From the NCBI GenBank assembly GCA_951802425.1, contig OX637797.1, positions 3,968,001 through 4,032,000 of the forward strand: a stretch of 64,000 nucleotides of DNA, written 5' to 3'. This stretch comes from Clavaria fumosa (taxonomy: Eukaryota; Basidiomycota; Agaricomycetes; Agaricales; Clavariaceae). The translations under genes and the position numbers were made by a program. Below, in pieces: positions 45,640 through 56,040 of the stretch (position 1 is the stretch's first letter; each line of letters opens with the position of its first letter). The notes under the pieces are model-generated. The model saw only the letters and a list, made by a program, of their open reading frames with translations. It was not told where the DNA came from and made no database searches.

Positions 45640-47915
45640 ATATCCCAATATCTCCAATGATATCCTATTTAATGTAGTGGCTTGGATTCAAACCAGTCAC
45701 GGATATCCTATTGACTTTGGCAGCTTGGATTACAACTGTTCAAGGATATCCTATTTAATTTGGTGGTCTGGATTGAAACTAGTCAAGGATATCCTATTTA
45801 TTTTGGTAGCCGTGATTCAAACTAGGCAAGGATATCCTATTTATTTTGGTAGCCTAGATTTGAACTAGTCAAGGATATCCTATTTATTTTGGTAGCCTGG
45901 ATTCAAACTAGTCAAGGATATCCCATTTATTTTGGTACCTTGATTCAAACTAGGCAAGGATATCCTATTTATTTTGGTAGCCTTGATTCAAACTAGGCAA
46001 GGATATCCTATTTACTTTCGTAGCCTTGATTCAAACTAGGCAAGGATATCCTATTTATTATGGTAGCCTTGATTCAAACTAGTCAAGGATATCCTATTTA
46101 TTTTGGTAGCCTTGGTTCAAACTAGGCAAGGATATCCTATTTACTTTGGTAGCCTAGATTGGAACTAGTCAAGGATATCCTATTTATTTTGGTAGCCTGG
46201 ATTCAAACTAATCAAGGATATCCCATTTATTTTGGTAGCCTTGATTCAAACTAGGTAAGGATATCCTATTTACTTTGGTAGCCTGGATTCAAACTAATCA
46301 AGGATATCCTATTTACTTTGGTAGCCTAGATTGGAACTAGTCAAGGATATCCTATTTATTTTGGTAGCCTTGATTCAAACTAGGCAAGGATATCCTATTT
46401 ACTAGTCAAGGATATCCTATTTATTTTGGTAGCCTGGATTCAAACTAATCAAGGATATCCCATTTATTTTGGTAGCCTTGATTCAAACTAGGCAAGGATA
46501 TCCTATTTACTTTGGTAGCCTGGATTGGAACTAGTCAAGGATATCCTATTTATTTTGGTAGCCTTGATTCAAACTAGTCAAGGATATCCCATTTATTTTG
46601 GTAGCCTGGATTCAAACTAGTCAAGGATATCCTATTTATTTTGGTAGCCTGGATTCAAACTAGGCAAGGATATCCTATTTATTTTGGTAGCCTTGATTCA
46701 AACTAGGCAAGGATATCCTATTTACTTTGGTAGCCTAGATTGGAACTAGTCAAGAATATCCTATTTATTTTGGTAGCCTGGATTCAAACTAGTCAAGGAT
46801 ATCCCATTTATTTTGGTACCTTGATTCAAACTAGGCAAGGATATCCTATTTACTTTGGTAGCCTAGATTGGAACTAGTCAAGAATATCCTATTTATTTTG
46901 GTAGCCTGGATTCAAACTAGTCAAGGATATCCCATTTATTTTGGTAGCCTTGATTCAAACTAGGCAAGGATATCCTATTTACTTTGGTAGCCTAGATTGG
47001 AACTAGTCAAGAATATCCCATTTATTTTGGTAGCCTAGATTGGAACTAGTCAAGGATATCCTATTTACTTTGGTACTGGATTCAAACTAGTCAAGGATAT
47101 CCCATTTATTTTGGTAGCCTGGATTCAAACTAGTCAAGGATATCCTATTTATTTTGGTAGCCTTGATTCAAACTAGGCAAGGATATCCTATTTATTATGG
47201 TAGCCTTGATTCAAACTAGTCAAGGATATCCTATTTATTTTGGTAGCCGTGATTCAAACTAGGCAAGGATATCCTATTTATTTTGGTAGCCTAGATTGGA
47301 ACTAGTCAAGGATATCCTATTTATTTTGGTAGCCTGGATTCAAACTAGTCAAGGATATCCCATTTATTTTGGTAGCCTTGATTCAAACTAGGCAAGGATA
47401 TCCTATTTACTTTGGTAACTTAGATTGGAACTAGTCAAGAATATCCCATTTATTTTGGTAGCCTGGATCCAAACTAGTCAAGGATATCCTATTTCCTTTG
47501 GTAGCCTAGATTGGAACTAGTCAAGGATATCCTATTTACTTTGGTACTGGATTCAAACTAGTCAAGGATATCCCATTTAACTTGGTGGCCTGGATTTTCT
47601 TCAGTCATGGATATCCTATTTATTATGGTTGCTTGGATTCAATCCAGTTAAGGATATCCTATTTAATTTGGTGGCCTGGATTCAATCCAGTCACGGATAC
47701 CCTATCCAATTTTGCTGGACCTGAGGTTATCCGGTCAAGAATATCCTATTTAATTCGCTGAACCCATGGTTATCCTGGCAAGGATATCCTCTGCCGGCCA
47801 CATATATTACTAGAAAATCAGATATCTCCGGCGGAATCCGGTACCCCGTTATATACAGGGGATTTGCAGTGTCCGGTATCCCGTTGTATACTGGAATATC
47901 CGACTGAACTATGTG
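45640..47915. repeat. right terminal inverted repeat with 43-bp satellite array
   Basis: About 45-48 units of 43 bp (GGATATCCTATTTATTTTGG then TAGCCTGGATTCAAACTAGTCAA), opposite in orientation to the left array. The outer 47690-47915 matches the left outer end almost perfectly. The consensus differs from the left array (TTTATTTTGGTAGCCT here, TTTAATTTGGTGGCTT there). Confidence 0.9.
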
Positions 47916-49009
47916 TCTGAAGACGTCTATGGGTAAATGATTTCATGAATTGATTAAGGCTAAAGGCAGGTCATATTGGACTAACCGGCAGACAAGTGTC
48001 AATGCAAAGACCTTCCATATTGGTTGAAGTCGGTGAAGAACGCTGTAAAGTTTTCCAAACCGGCCACGGAAAACACGCATGGGGGGTTTCTTCCCCAGGC
48101 AGAGGCCCCTTCAAATTTTGGAAGCGGGGGGCTGGAAATTGATATGAGTAGTGAGCATTTGTTACAGTAACAGAGAGAGGACACACCAAAAAAAAGGAGG
48201 GGCCTGTGATCATCGTCGCGCAGGTTGGTTACTTTACTTGAGAGTTGCAACAGCGCTGATAAAGTGAAAGTAGATGCGGCAAGTCCAGCATCCTTGAAAA
48301 TCTGGCGATCCCCTTGCTGGGATGTTCGTGGCGCAATCAACATCATTGGGGAGTCGAAGAAACTGCCAGCTGAGACGGAGCTGTCGGAGTGAGCAATGAT
48401 AATTTTGTTATTTGTCAGGGAATGGAGAATCTGATTGTTTGCTTCCTTCCACAGATCCGTCGCGTTGCGCAAAGAGAGGGTGCAGGTGAGATTTTGCGCA
48501 TCCAAAACCTTGAGCACTTGCATAATCTCTTCCAAAGTGAAACGGTAGGTATGTGACTCGCCACAGTCATCTGACAACTGAGAAGACAGTAAATAAAGGC
48601 TATCTTGAGGAATGAAAGTACCAACGGTGAACGGTAATAAGACAGCTAGGAAATCCGTACTTGTGGCAGGCCCGGACTGGTTGGGATGATTATTGTGGTT
48701 TCCTCTCCGCCCTCCACCCCTGAAAGTGCCTCGCGATCCCCTGTGCATGCGCGCAATTGATTCACTCCTCCTCCTTACCACATCTGAGGACGAGGGATTT
48801 GGACTGAAAATGAAAGCAGATATGGGTTGCGAGGGTGCCCGGGAACGTGCAGAGGGAAGTCCCGCCGCTTGGCGGGGCACGTGCGTGGAGACGTCCGCTG
48901 TTACAACAGTGGAACGAGCCGGTGCGCTATGAACCATCAGTAATGAGCAAAAGACCAAGGGCACGAGAAGCATCAGAGTACTGACAGCATCGGTCCATGA
49001 GAAATCCAT
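47916..49009 (-). pseudogene. HECT-like gene, 5' part (split by transposon)
   Basis: Continues the gene of 30469-32400. I chose the ATG at 49009 (MDFSWTDAVSTLMLLVPLVF), which gives a hydrophobic stretch that could be a signal or anchor. A later Met cannot be excluded. A Ser/Arg/Gly-rich linker (RGSRGTFRGGGRRGN) and a folded region (YRFTLEEIMQVLKVLDAQNL ... IFKDAGLAASTFTLSALLQL) follow. After an intron (about 48110-48225) comes SAWGRNPPCVFSVAGLENFTAFF. A further acceptor at 47926 starts the exon that the transposon enters 11 nt later. The frame across some joins is uncertain. Confidence 0.5.
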
Positions 49010-49901
49010 GAGGAAGCGCAAATGCAAGTCATGTTTGTGCTCCAAGTTTCGCGCTCATTTCTCTGCCCATGACAGTCAGTGGAACCTCATTTCGCTGTTG
49101 CTAGAAACGCACTGGGTAGAACCCGCCGCACATACTCCGTGCACACCCGCCTTTATTATTTGAGAATTCGTTGGCACACAACATGATATGTTGCCACCAT
49201 ACGTGAGTGCAAACGCAACGGTCTGCAGCACTGCGGGGTGTCTATACCATCCAGTACTGATTAGTCGTGAAATCAAGGATTTATTTCAGAGCCGGCACAC
49301 ACTAGATGAAATTCATGTGTTGAAAACGCTCCGCATTCACATTCAGCTGCTTGGCACTGTCCTCGTGCTTGAAGAGTCGGCATGGCAAGACACGAGAGCA
49401 CAAGACACGAGAGCACAAAGACAGGTTCACAAAGAATGTCCTCGCACAGGACCTCGTGCAACGGCCATTTCTCAGCTCGGCCCTCAACCCAGCCCTCAGC
49501 TCAGCTCCCAGCTCGGCTCTCAGCTTGGTTCTCAACCCTGTTCCCAAGCTGGGAAAATAGCAACCGATAGTGGCATATTGTATTGTGAGAGATCGAAGCA
49601 TTCAAGTTCTGATGTACTAAGATGTACTAAGACTTATAATTCGCACTAAGAACCGCAATGACGTCACCTTTATCCGTTGAAGATGCGCGACCATGCCTTG
49701 TCTGCTAGCCATTTCGATTCCTTGATAGCCAGTAAGCTTGGACAGGCCCAAATCAGAAATCAATTGTTCGCACCAACTCTCCAATTGGAGTCTCAGAGGC
49801 TTGAGCTGCTTGACGGGGTGGTACCACCTTCTAGAACATCAGAAATGCGCATCCTCACTATATAAAGGCTTGTTGGTTCCTTTTGGTACAGGGTACGGAC
49901 A
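49010..49901. other. intergenic region with TATA-type promoter
   Basis: No gene is supported. The open frames at 49188-49649 are Ser/Gln/Pro repeats from a CAGCTCGGCTCTCAGC-type minisatellite (about 49480-49550). A clear TATATAAAGG lies at 49858-49867, about 40 nt before the ATG of the next gene. Confidence 0.5.
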
Positions 49902-51580
49902 ATGGCTAGCCCCTCAAGCCGCCGCTCGATTCGCCAACGTGTGGCACGGGTTCGCAATGACGAGTTTGACATCTTGCCGCTTACTGGCCGGGATTCTCAC
50001 TCACCTCGCCCTCCCCCGATGTCTCCCACCTCTCGGGTTCTCCATACCCCACATCCTCGAGGTACCAACAACCGAAGGCAGCAGACGACCACCGCTCCTA
50101 CGTCTTCCTCCGTTATTCAAGGTTCGTTACTTGAAAGTGCTATGTCTCTGGTGATAATGATTTGGCCCCCAAGAATTCTCGCCCGAAACTCATGGTACGG
50201 TAGACGATCCAACGGGTCAGGGTGAGGTTGATAGTGTTGCTAGTAAGTCATGGTTCATTGAGGAGTACTACTTCTGACCATTTGCTTAGGCTTCTCTTCA
50301 CCAAACCTGTCGAGCACTGAATTAGAAGCAGCGATGCCACCTATCAATTACACAGAACCTACTTTCAAGGAAACGCTTCAACGTTTGTGTGCCATTGATG
50401 ACCCGCCAACACCCCAACCAGCGATACTGCTCCTCTTAGAGACGCCGACTTCATCACCATCGAGCCCATCATCGAATCTGTACTCGCTGCCAGGCAGCCC
50501 ACAGCAGCGCACACAGACGCTGCCTGCTGACCAACTGAGCCAAGTATATCCAGCATCGCTGCTTATTGGTTTGCGCCACGATGTAAAGAGCCTCAGACGG
50601 ACGTTCCTCGAAACACAGCTCCTCCTAGAACGCAAACCGATGATCAGCGCGATCCTCCGACAAATCCTCGAACGGCGCTATTCCCAGGTTTCACTCATCC
50701 TTGGAAAGTGGTCCCATAATCTGACCACATATGTTGCGACCTCTCGGCTCCCCATCGATATCGAAGATTCACAGTATGACCATTATCAAACACACTTTAG
50801 ATACATCAGCACCCTCGAGGCAGCACTGCGCGACGATCAGGGACCAGGTGAAGAGAAGCAGATTAGCCCTGCGCCGGAGTCAGAAGAGAGGACACGCTTT
50901 TGCATGCGAATAGAAATAGATCCGGCCCTTCCTCTCTTCGTTCTCTACATCCAAGAGGTATGTAAGTTTCGTTTGACCTGACGTCCAACACTCATTGTGC
51001 GAAAGGATTCACAAACCCATGACCCGGCCCGTGTTTCAAATGCACCCCCACAAGTCATGGATCCCGTCCGCAGCAGCCACAATGAACCTGTGGGGACACG
51101 ACTCAATTATCTTCACACAACCTATCCGGAACTGGCAGCCATTCTAGAAGGACTCAAGAACCCTTTTTACGGGAAGGGCTACGTGCATGGTGTGCACTAT
51201 CGAATTTTTACGAGGATCAAAGGAAATCGTCATGTGACTCAAAAGGAGATCATTGGCTTCCTCGGACATCAAGTACATTCTTGGCGGAATATTAAATCAC
51301 GGTGTCAGAGAGCAATTGCAACCTATCAGCACTGGACAAGCACGTGTTACGCGGCGACCGTCTACCATCTCAACAGGAATGTGACCGGAACGTTTTAAAA
51401 GCCATCTTCACAGGCTCCGAGTCGGAGATCCACCTGCTGCCAGTGTCAGAATCCGGTTCAGACAGCACGTCAGATCATGGTAATGACAATGTTGATCAAA
51501 TACTAGCAGCTAAGTTGGCATCAGCACAACTTTTAAAAATTGTTGAGCGTTTTCAGAAGTGGACGGCGAAGGAAAATTGA
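49902..51580 (+). CDS. spliced gene of unknown function
   Basis: Exon 1 starts MASPSSRRSIRQRVARVRNDEFDILPL with a TATATAAAGG box about 40 nt upstream. Later exons hold a Pro/Ser-rich linker, a helical region (LIGLRHDVKSLRRTFLETQLLLERK ... RQILERRYSQVSLILGKW) and EIDPALPLFVLYIQE before a donor at about 50958. Then LNYLHTTYPELAAILEGLKNPFYGKGYVHGVHYRIFTRI, a possible small DNA-binding fold, and a C-terminal helix ending ERFQKWTAKEN (stop 51578-51580). A frame change near 51330 needs an intron or is a lesion. I do not recognise the family. It may be another transposon-associated gene. Confidence 0.45.
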
Positions 51581-51639
51581 GGTTTGAAATTTATAATACA
51601 TTCGTTCTGTACATACATGTGCAAGTCTTGAATACTAGT

Positions 51640-51850
51640 ACATCATCCGGTGGGCCGAAGACGGACACCAGGACGCGAGTGAGACCGTGCACGACGATGG
51701 CAGACCCGTCAGCTTGCCCGTGCTCGGCGAGGTCGATGCCCATGGGCGAAGCTCATATTGCCTGCGGCCATCTGAACAGAAACTGCTGTCAGAGCACCTC
51801 GATTCTGAATGCAGTTGTATCAGGCGCAGCCTGATACGTCCCATAAAATT
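51640..51850 (-). pseudogene. RRP41 exon-1 fragment (second copy)
   Basis: The minus strand gives RIEVL, a 2-bp frameshift relative to the copy at 29430, then SDGRRQYELR. In the restored phase it gives MGIDLAEHGQADGSAIVVHG and LTRVLVSVFGPPDDV, the conserved RNase PH entry of RRP41. It ends at 51640. Together with the BIO3 piece on the plus strand it forms the same head-to-head arrangement as 29098-30122, in inverse orientation. Confidence 0.65.
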
Positions 51851-51910
51851 TCTGACCAGAGGCTGTTTGGCGACGTGCACATGGATTGCAGTCGGTTGCT
51901 GAGCTAAGCC

Positions 51911-52126
51911 ATGGTGGCGGTTGTCTTCAAGCACTTTCGCATTTACCAGATATTTGGTGCCAATACCTCCATCGGGAAGACCATCGTAGCCACTGCCCTT
52001 GTCCGCTCTTCCGCTTGTGACACGTTCTATCTCAAGCCAGTGAGCACAGGTACAGGTCCAGATTCTGATGCAGACAAGATGTGCGCAACGCGTCCCAGAC
52101 TTGCGCTTACTGTCATTTGCACGTGA
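51911..52126 (+). pseudogene. BIO3/BioD 5' fragment (second copy)
   Basis: MVAVVFKHFRIYQIFGANTSIGKT ... FYLKPVSTGTG, with the P-loop intact. Only about 70 codons remain before the match is lost, so it is a truncated piece of a dethiobiotin synthetase gene. It is more than 85% identical to 29098-29317. Confidence 0.65.
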
Positions 52127-52610
52127 CTTGTCGCCGCGGCAAAAAATGCACTTCATTAAAAAGTCCCAAACTTTTGGAGGCTATATCTCAGTAAATACTC
52201 AACATGTTGACTAGAAATTGAATATCTGAGACCCTCAACCTTGTGTTTAGATGCAGCCAGATTTATAGGCTCTAATGTTTAGATTTGCAAAATTTGAATT
52301 TTCAGGTCATGTCACTGCAATACAGTGGTTGCGCAACCCCAATTGGTGTGTATGCGACCAACACCAACACCTCCACGTACGTCGCAACACACTGCGCCTG
52401 CGCAAGGGCACCAGGAGGGCCAGGACCGGAGGGTGTGCAGATGCGAGGAGCGCACAGATGCTGTGCATCTCCCCCTCCCCACTATCACCACAGCTGGGTT
52501 CACACCACCCTTAGCCTACGGCAACATGGTATCTTGATTCATCCCTCCGCGATCTCTATTATCCCAACATCCACAGTACTAGTCAGGACAAAGAAACAAG
52601 GGGAAAGAAG
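52127..52610. other. no supported gene
   Basis: Open frames at 52285-52514 are Arg/His/Thr-rich and lack any domain. The sequence joins the BIO3 fragment to an oxidase fragment. Confidence 0.35.
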
Positions 52611-52994
52611 ATGGGAGCCAGCTTATCTCGTCTGCTCTGCAGCATGCGCCTTCTGCTCAAGTCGATCAAGCACTACGATGCCGTCGCCACGCAGCTCACA
52701 CTTTCCCCTGGACTGCCCAGTGCCATGCCCACGCACTCATTCTGGATGCACCCGCCCGCAGAGGGTGTCACAACGCATCGCTCACCGCTCCCTGCGCACA
52801 CGGATGTCGTCATCGTTGGCAGCGGCATCAGTGTCGCGCGAGCGTTGTTGATGCGCGCTGATGCTGCCAAGAAGACTGGCATAGAGAATGGCGGTGAAAA
52901 AGTAGGGTGCTCCGAGGCCTTGCGCATTGTCATGCTCGAGGCGCGTGAAGCGTGTTCGGGCGCGACAGGGCGGTTCGTGTTCCCACCTCCCTAG
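52611..52994 (+). pseudogene. N-terminal fragment of FAD-dependent (DAO-type) oxidoreductase
   Basis: MGASLSRLLCSMRLL..., then PTHSFWMHPPAEG, the FAD-binding Rossmann start HTDVVIVGSGISVARALL (GxGxxx pattern, final Gly altered) and LRIVMLEAREACSGATGR, the typical second FAD motif of amino-acid oxidase-like enzymes. It stops at FVFPPP instead of the usual NGGH block. Only the first quarter of such a protein is present. Confidence 0.65.
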
Positions 52995-53289
52995 TCTCGC
53001 ATCGAATTGATCCAATGAGCCATAGTTTGCATGCAGCGGAGACGAGGCAAGAACGCAACTCGCACACGTCCAACGGTCAGCACTAAACTGTAAATATTCA
53101 ACGTTATTCAACGTTCACCTGCTGGCTGGCACCGCGAGGACTGCCAATAACAGCCGTTGCTCGCCACTCAACGGTTGCAATTCAAGTTGTTGGGTTCGAA
53201 ACCTTCTATCATGTCGAAGGGGCCTTTCCGTCGTCAGGTTACTTCGTTTTACCGCTAACTCTTGGTTGACCTCCGCCTATCGCATTCGC

Positions 53290-55262
53290 ATGTCGCAAAG
53301 CCCGTTCACCAGCTTAAATCTGCTTCACCCGCCTCCTGTCCCCACAGCTGGCCTACCCAGCGCTACTCAGTTCCAGTTTGCGCTCTTTGGTCAAGAGATT
53401 CTAACCAATCCTCCAAACGACCCAATAATCTCACCCCGCGCTGCACGGCCAAGGACAAATTCAACCGCATTCCAACCGCCCGCGCACAAGCATGCCCACC
53501 ACCTCCACTCCATCCCTCCTCGAGAGAAGTCCACCCGTACTCCTATAATTGACTATATGGTTTGGGTCCACGGTCGTACTCGCTTCGCTCAAGCTCAGGC
53601 CGAACTTGGCATGACTGATCGCACAGGTGGTCCCACCTCCAAGAACTATGCTCATGCGCAACGCCCGGAGAACTTTGAAGAAGATGAAGAGGTGCCCAGT
53701 GACGGGGAAGAAGTCACGGTTCTGAGGGCTAGGCTCGGCCCTTTCGGCGACCTCTGCGGAAGTGAAGAAGATGTGAGGACTCGTAAGCGAGACCTGAATC
53801 TTGTAAGGAGTCTTAGACTGCGTTCAGAGGGGATGTAGAAGGTTGTCACGTCGATGTTGGACCAGCTGCCAGCTGTTCATCCCAACCACGATGACTATCT
53901 TATGTCTGCAACGACCTCCTCAGGATTGAAGCCTCATTCGGACTCCTCACATCCACATACGTTGCCAAATGGTGGCCGCCTTCGTCTTGCCCTGAGCGCC
54001 GTCATAAACGACTTATTCGCTTGGCAGGCTCCTGTATCCCATCAACACCAGGCACCCGGTTCCGTTTCTGTCACGTCGGACTCTTTACCCTCTGAGTCCC
54101 CAGAGCTTTCTTCAGCGTCAATCTCGCTTGATGCGACTCAGCGAGTTGTCGTTCCACCTTCTCTTGTTCCCCTGTCGCACATATCCGGTATTTCGAGTAC
54201 CGTGAACCCCCCTCCTGATTACTTGCAATCATACATCCCGGTATGTTCTCTGCCCATCCCCGGAAGAATAACCGCACGGCGCTGAAGGCAAAGCAGTACA
54301 CTTCCTTCCTGCCCACTCCATCAGCGCATGCTCGCGCTCTGTACGCAGGTGGCGCAGACCCCCGTCTTTCCTCTCATTCTCAGCTTTGTCCGTGCCATCT
54401 ACGGGTGGGGTGCGACATGTGTGCCGACGCGAAGTCTAACCTCCCCGGGAGAACATCCTTCTCGCTAAACGCCACTACCGAAGCCCGCCGCCGCGGTACG
54501 TGCATCAGCGGGTGGCTCGACAGCCCGGGTGTCGGAAGCGGCCTTGCACGGCCCGCCACAGGCGAGAGCGTCCTCCGGAGGAGGCCCGCAGCAGCCGACG
54601 CAACGGGCGGCGGCGGCAGTGACAATGGGGCCGGGTGCACGCTCGCGGGGCTCCTCCCGCGCTTCGTGCGCCTAAGCGCGCTGGTTTCGGCTGAGCTCGC
54701 GAGCGAGGCACGCGAAGCGGAGCTCGGCGAGCAGCACGAGTGGGCGGAGCCCGACGAAGACCGCATGACGAGGGGCTTGGCGGCCTCTGGGGCTGGTCCT
54801 GCGTTGCGGATGAGCGCGCGATGCAGGGTTGGGGCGCTGCCCGTCCTCCGACCAACACGGGAGTGGTATATGCTCCTTGCGGGCCTGGCCACGCGGGCCG
54901 TGCTGGAGGGGTATGCTACGTGCCGATGGAAGGGCACTGCGCCATTGGAGTGCTTGTTGCTGCTTGGCCAAGGAGTGAACGACGTGCCTGGTGAGAAGAA
55001 GGGGGAAGGGAGAGCGGGGGATATGCGCGAGTGCGAGATCGAGATCGAGGACGAGTTCGCATGGTTCGACCCGGACGAGACGCCGAGCCTTCAAGAGGCG
55101 ACGCGTATCCTATTCCCCTCGCTGGGCACGTGCAAGAGTATGGCAGCGCCAAGCAAGGAAGGGCCGGAGGCAGAGTTTGAGGCAGAGATGCGAGAACGGC
55201 TGCGAAGGGTTTGTCTCAGACACATGAATTCGCGAACACGCCCGCCCCCGCCGTGTCACTGA
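53290..55262 (+). pseudogene. decayed host gene of unknown function
   Basis: MSQSPFTSLNLLHPPPVP..., with the conserved-looking block IDYMVWVHGRTRFAQAQAELGMTDRTGGPTSKNY. A TAG at 53836-53838 interrupts an otherwise continuous frame (EGM-stop-KVVTSMLDQLPAVHP). Later HPHTLPNGGRLRLALSAVINDLF, then a frame change near 54270 leads to a GC-rich 3' half with REWYMLLAGLATRAVLEGY and an acidic stretch EIEIEDEFAWFDPDE. The pattern suggests an ordinary basidiomycete gene. I cannot name the family. Shadow frames on the minus strand are GC-driven. Confidence 0.5.
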
Positions 55263-55349
55263 CGAAATGATCTGTAATTCTTTGGCATAGACATATCCTC
55301 ATAGAGACATTGTGTGAGTAAATTGAATAAACAGTGATGGGCTGGCTTC

Positions 55350-56040
55350 TCATTCAGACAACTGCATCCTGAACTTTCCTGCCTTCACAAGGTCAACGTC
55401 TTCCTCAGCATACTGAATGAGCAAGTCAGCTGTTCCTTTACCAATACCAAGCCAATCAGAAAGCTTCTCCACTGATATACGGTTACCTGTGAGCTGGTGG
55501 ATGCGACGATACCCTTCATTGTTGAATTTTTGAGCATACGCAGAGAAATTTTCTCCAGAGCGAGAAGGATGTTGGTCACAATATGAGAGCCACGGTAAAA
55601 TTTTTGGGTATTCGACAAGGGTGGTGGGAACCGGATTAGAAATAGGTGTGGCGAGATTCTCACCAGGGGGAGGGGGTGTTTGATAGAGGGGTGGCATCAT
55701 AAATGGAGGATAAAACATGTAAGGGAAGGGCATAGGCTGTGATTGAGAAGGCAAATTGGTGCCTGATTGCAAAGGCAAATTGGTGCGTGATTGTGAACGA
55801 GGTTCGTTCCCATACAGGTTGATTTCGCTAGGTTTTTCTGTTGTCAAGTACTTCTCTGGCTCCCTTGCCTTCACAGAATGAGTATATAGATTATTTGAAT
55901 AATTAGAAACATACATGGAGTGTTGCCCAATAGTTGAGATTCGTTTCCGTGATTGGATAACACGCTCTTTGAACCGGATCTTTCCAGCACAATGCTTGTT
56001 TGTCAGGAAGGCTATGGACTGGACATGCAAACGCTTCTGT
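55350..56040 (-). CDS. hypothetical gene with C-terminal SAM-like helical domain
   Basis: Reads MHVQSIAFLTNKHCAGKIRF ..., a Pro/Tyr/Phe-rich low-complexity middle (PMPFPYMFYPPFMMPPLYQT), then ILPWLSYCDQHPSRSGENFSAYAQKFNNEGYRRIHQL and VEKLSDWLGIGKGTADLLIQYAEEDVDLV. The last part looks like a small helical SAM-like domain. An upstream exon ending near 56124 with a GTGAGT donor is possible. Function unknown. Stop at 55350. Confidence 0.5.

Larger units (their letters stand above)
32408..47915. mobile_element. 15.5-kb KDZ transposon with satellite inverted ends
   Basis: Both ends begin CACATAGTTCAGTCGGATAT, inverted (32408 onward and 47915 backward). The outer ~240 bp are nearly identical. A 7-bp duplication TCTGAAG flanks it (32401-32407 and 47916-47922). 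Inside the outer ends lie 43-bp satellite arrays in opposite orientation. Cargo: an unknown minus-strand gene (34573-37329), minisatellites, the H3-mimic gene (39664-41317, +) and KDZ transposase 2 (41920-45556, +). It interrupts an exon of the HECT-like gene. The transposase carries one stop, so this copy is likely non-autonomous now. Confidence 0.9.

Noticed and set aside
49188..49649. Ser/Gln/Pro frame upstream of the TATA-driven gene
   Set aside because: Built from a short minisatellite; no conserved segment.
54380..55152. Minus-strand Arg/Pro/Ala-rich frames
   Set aside because: GC-rich shadow frames of the plus-strand decayed gene.
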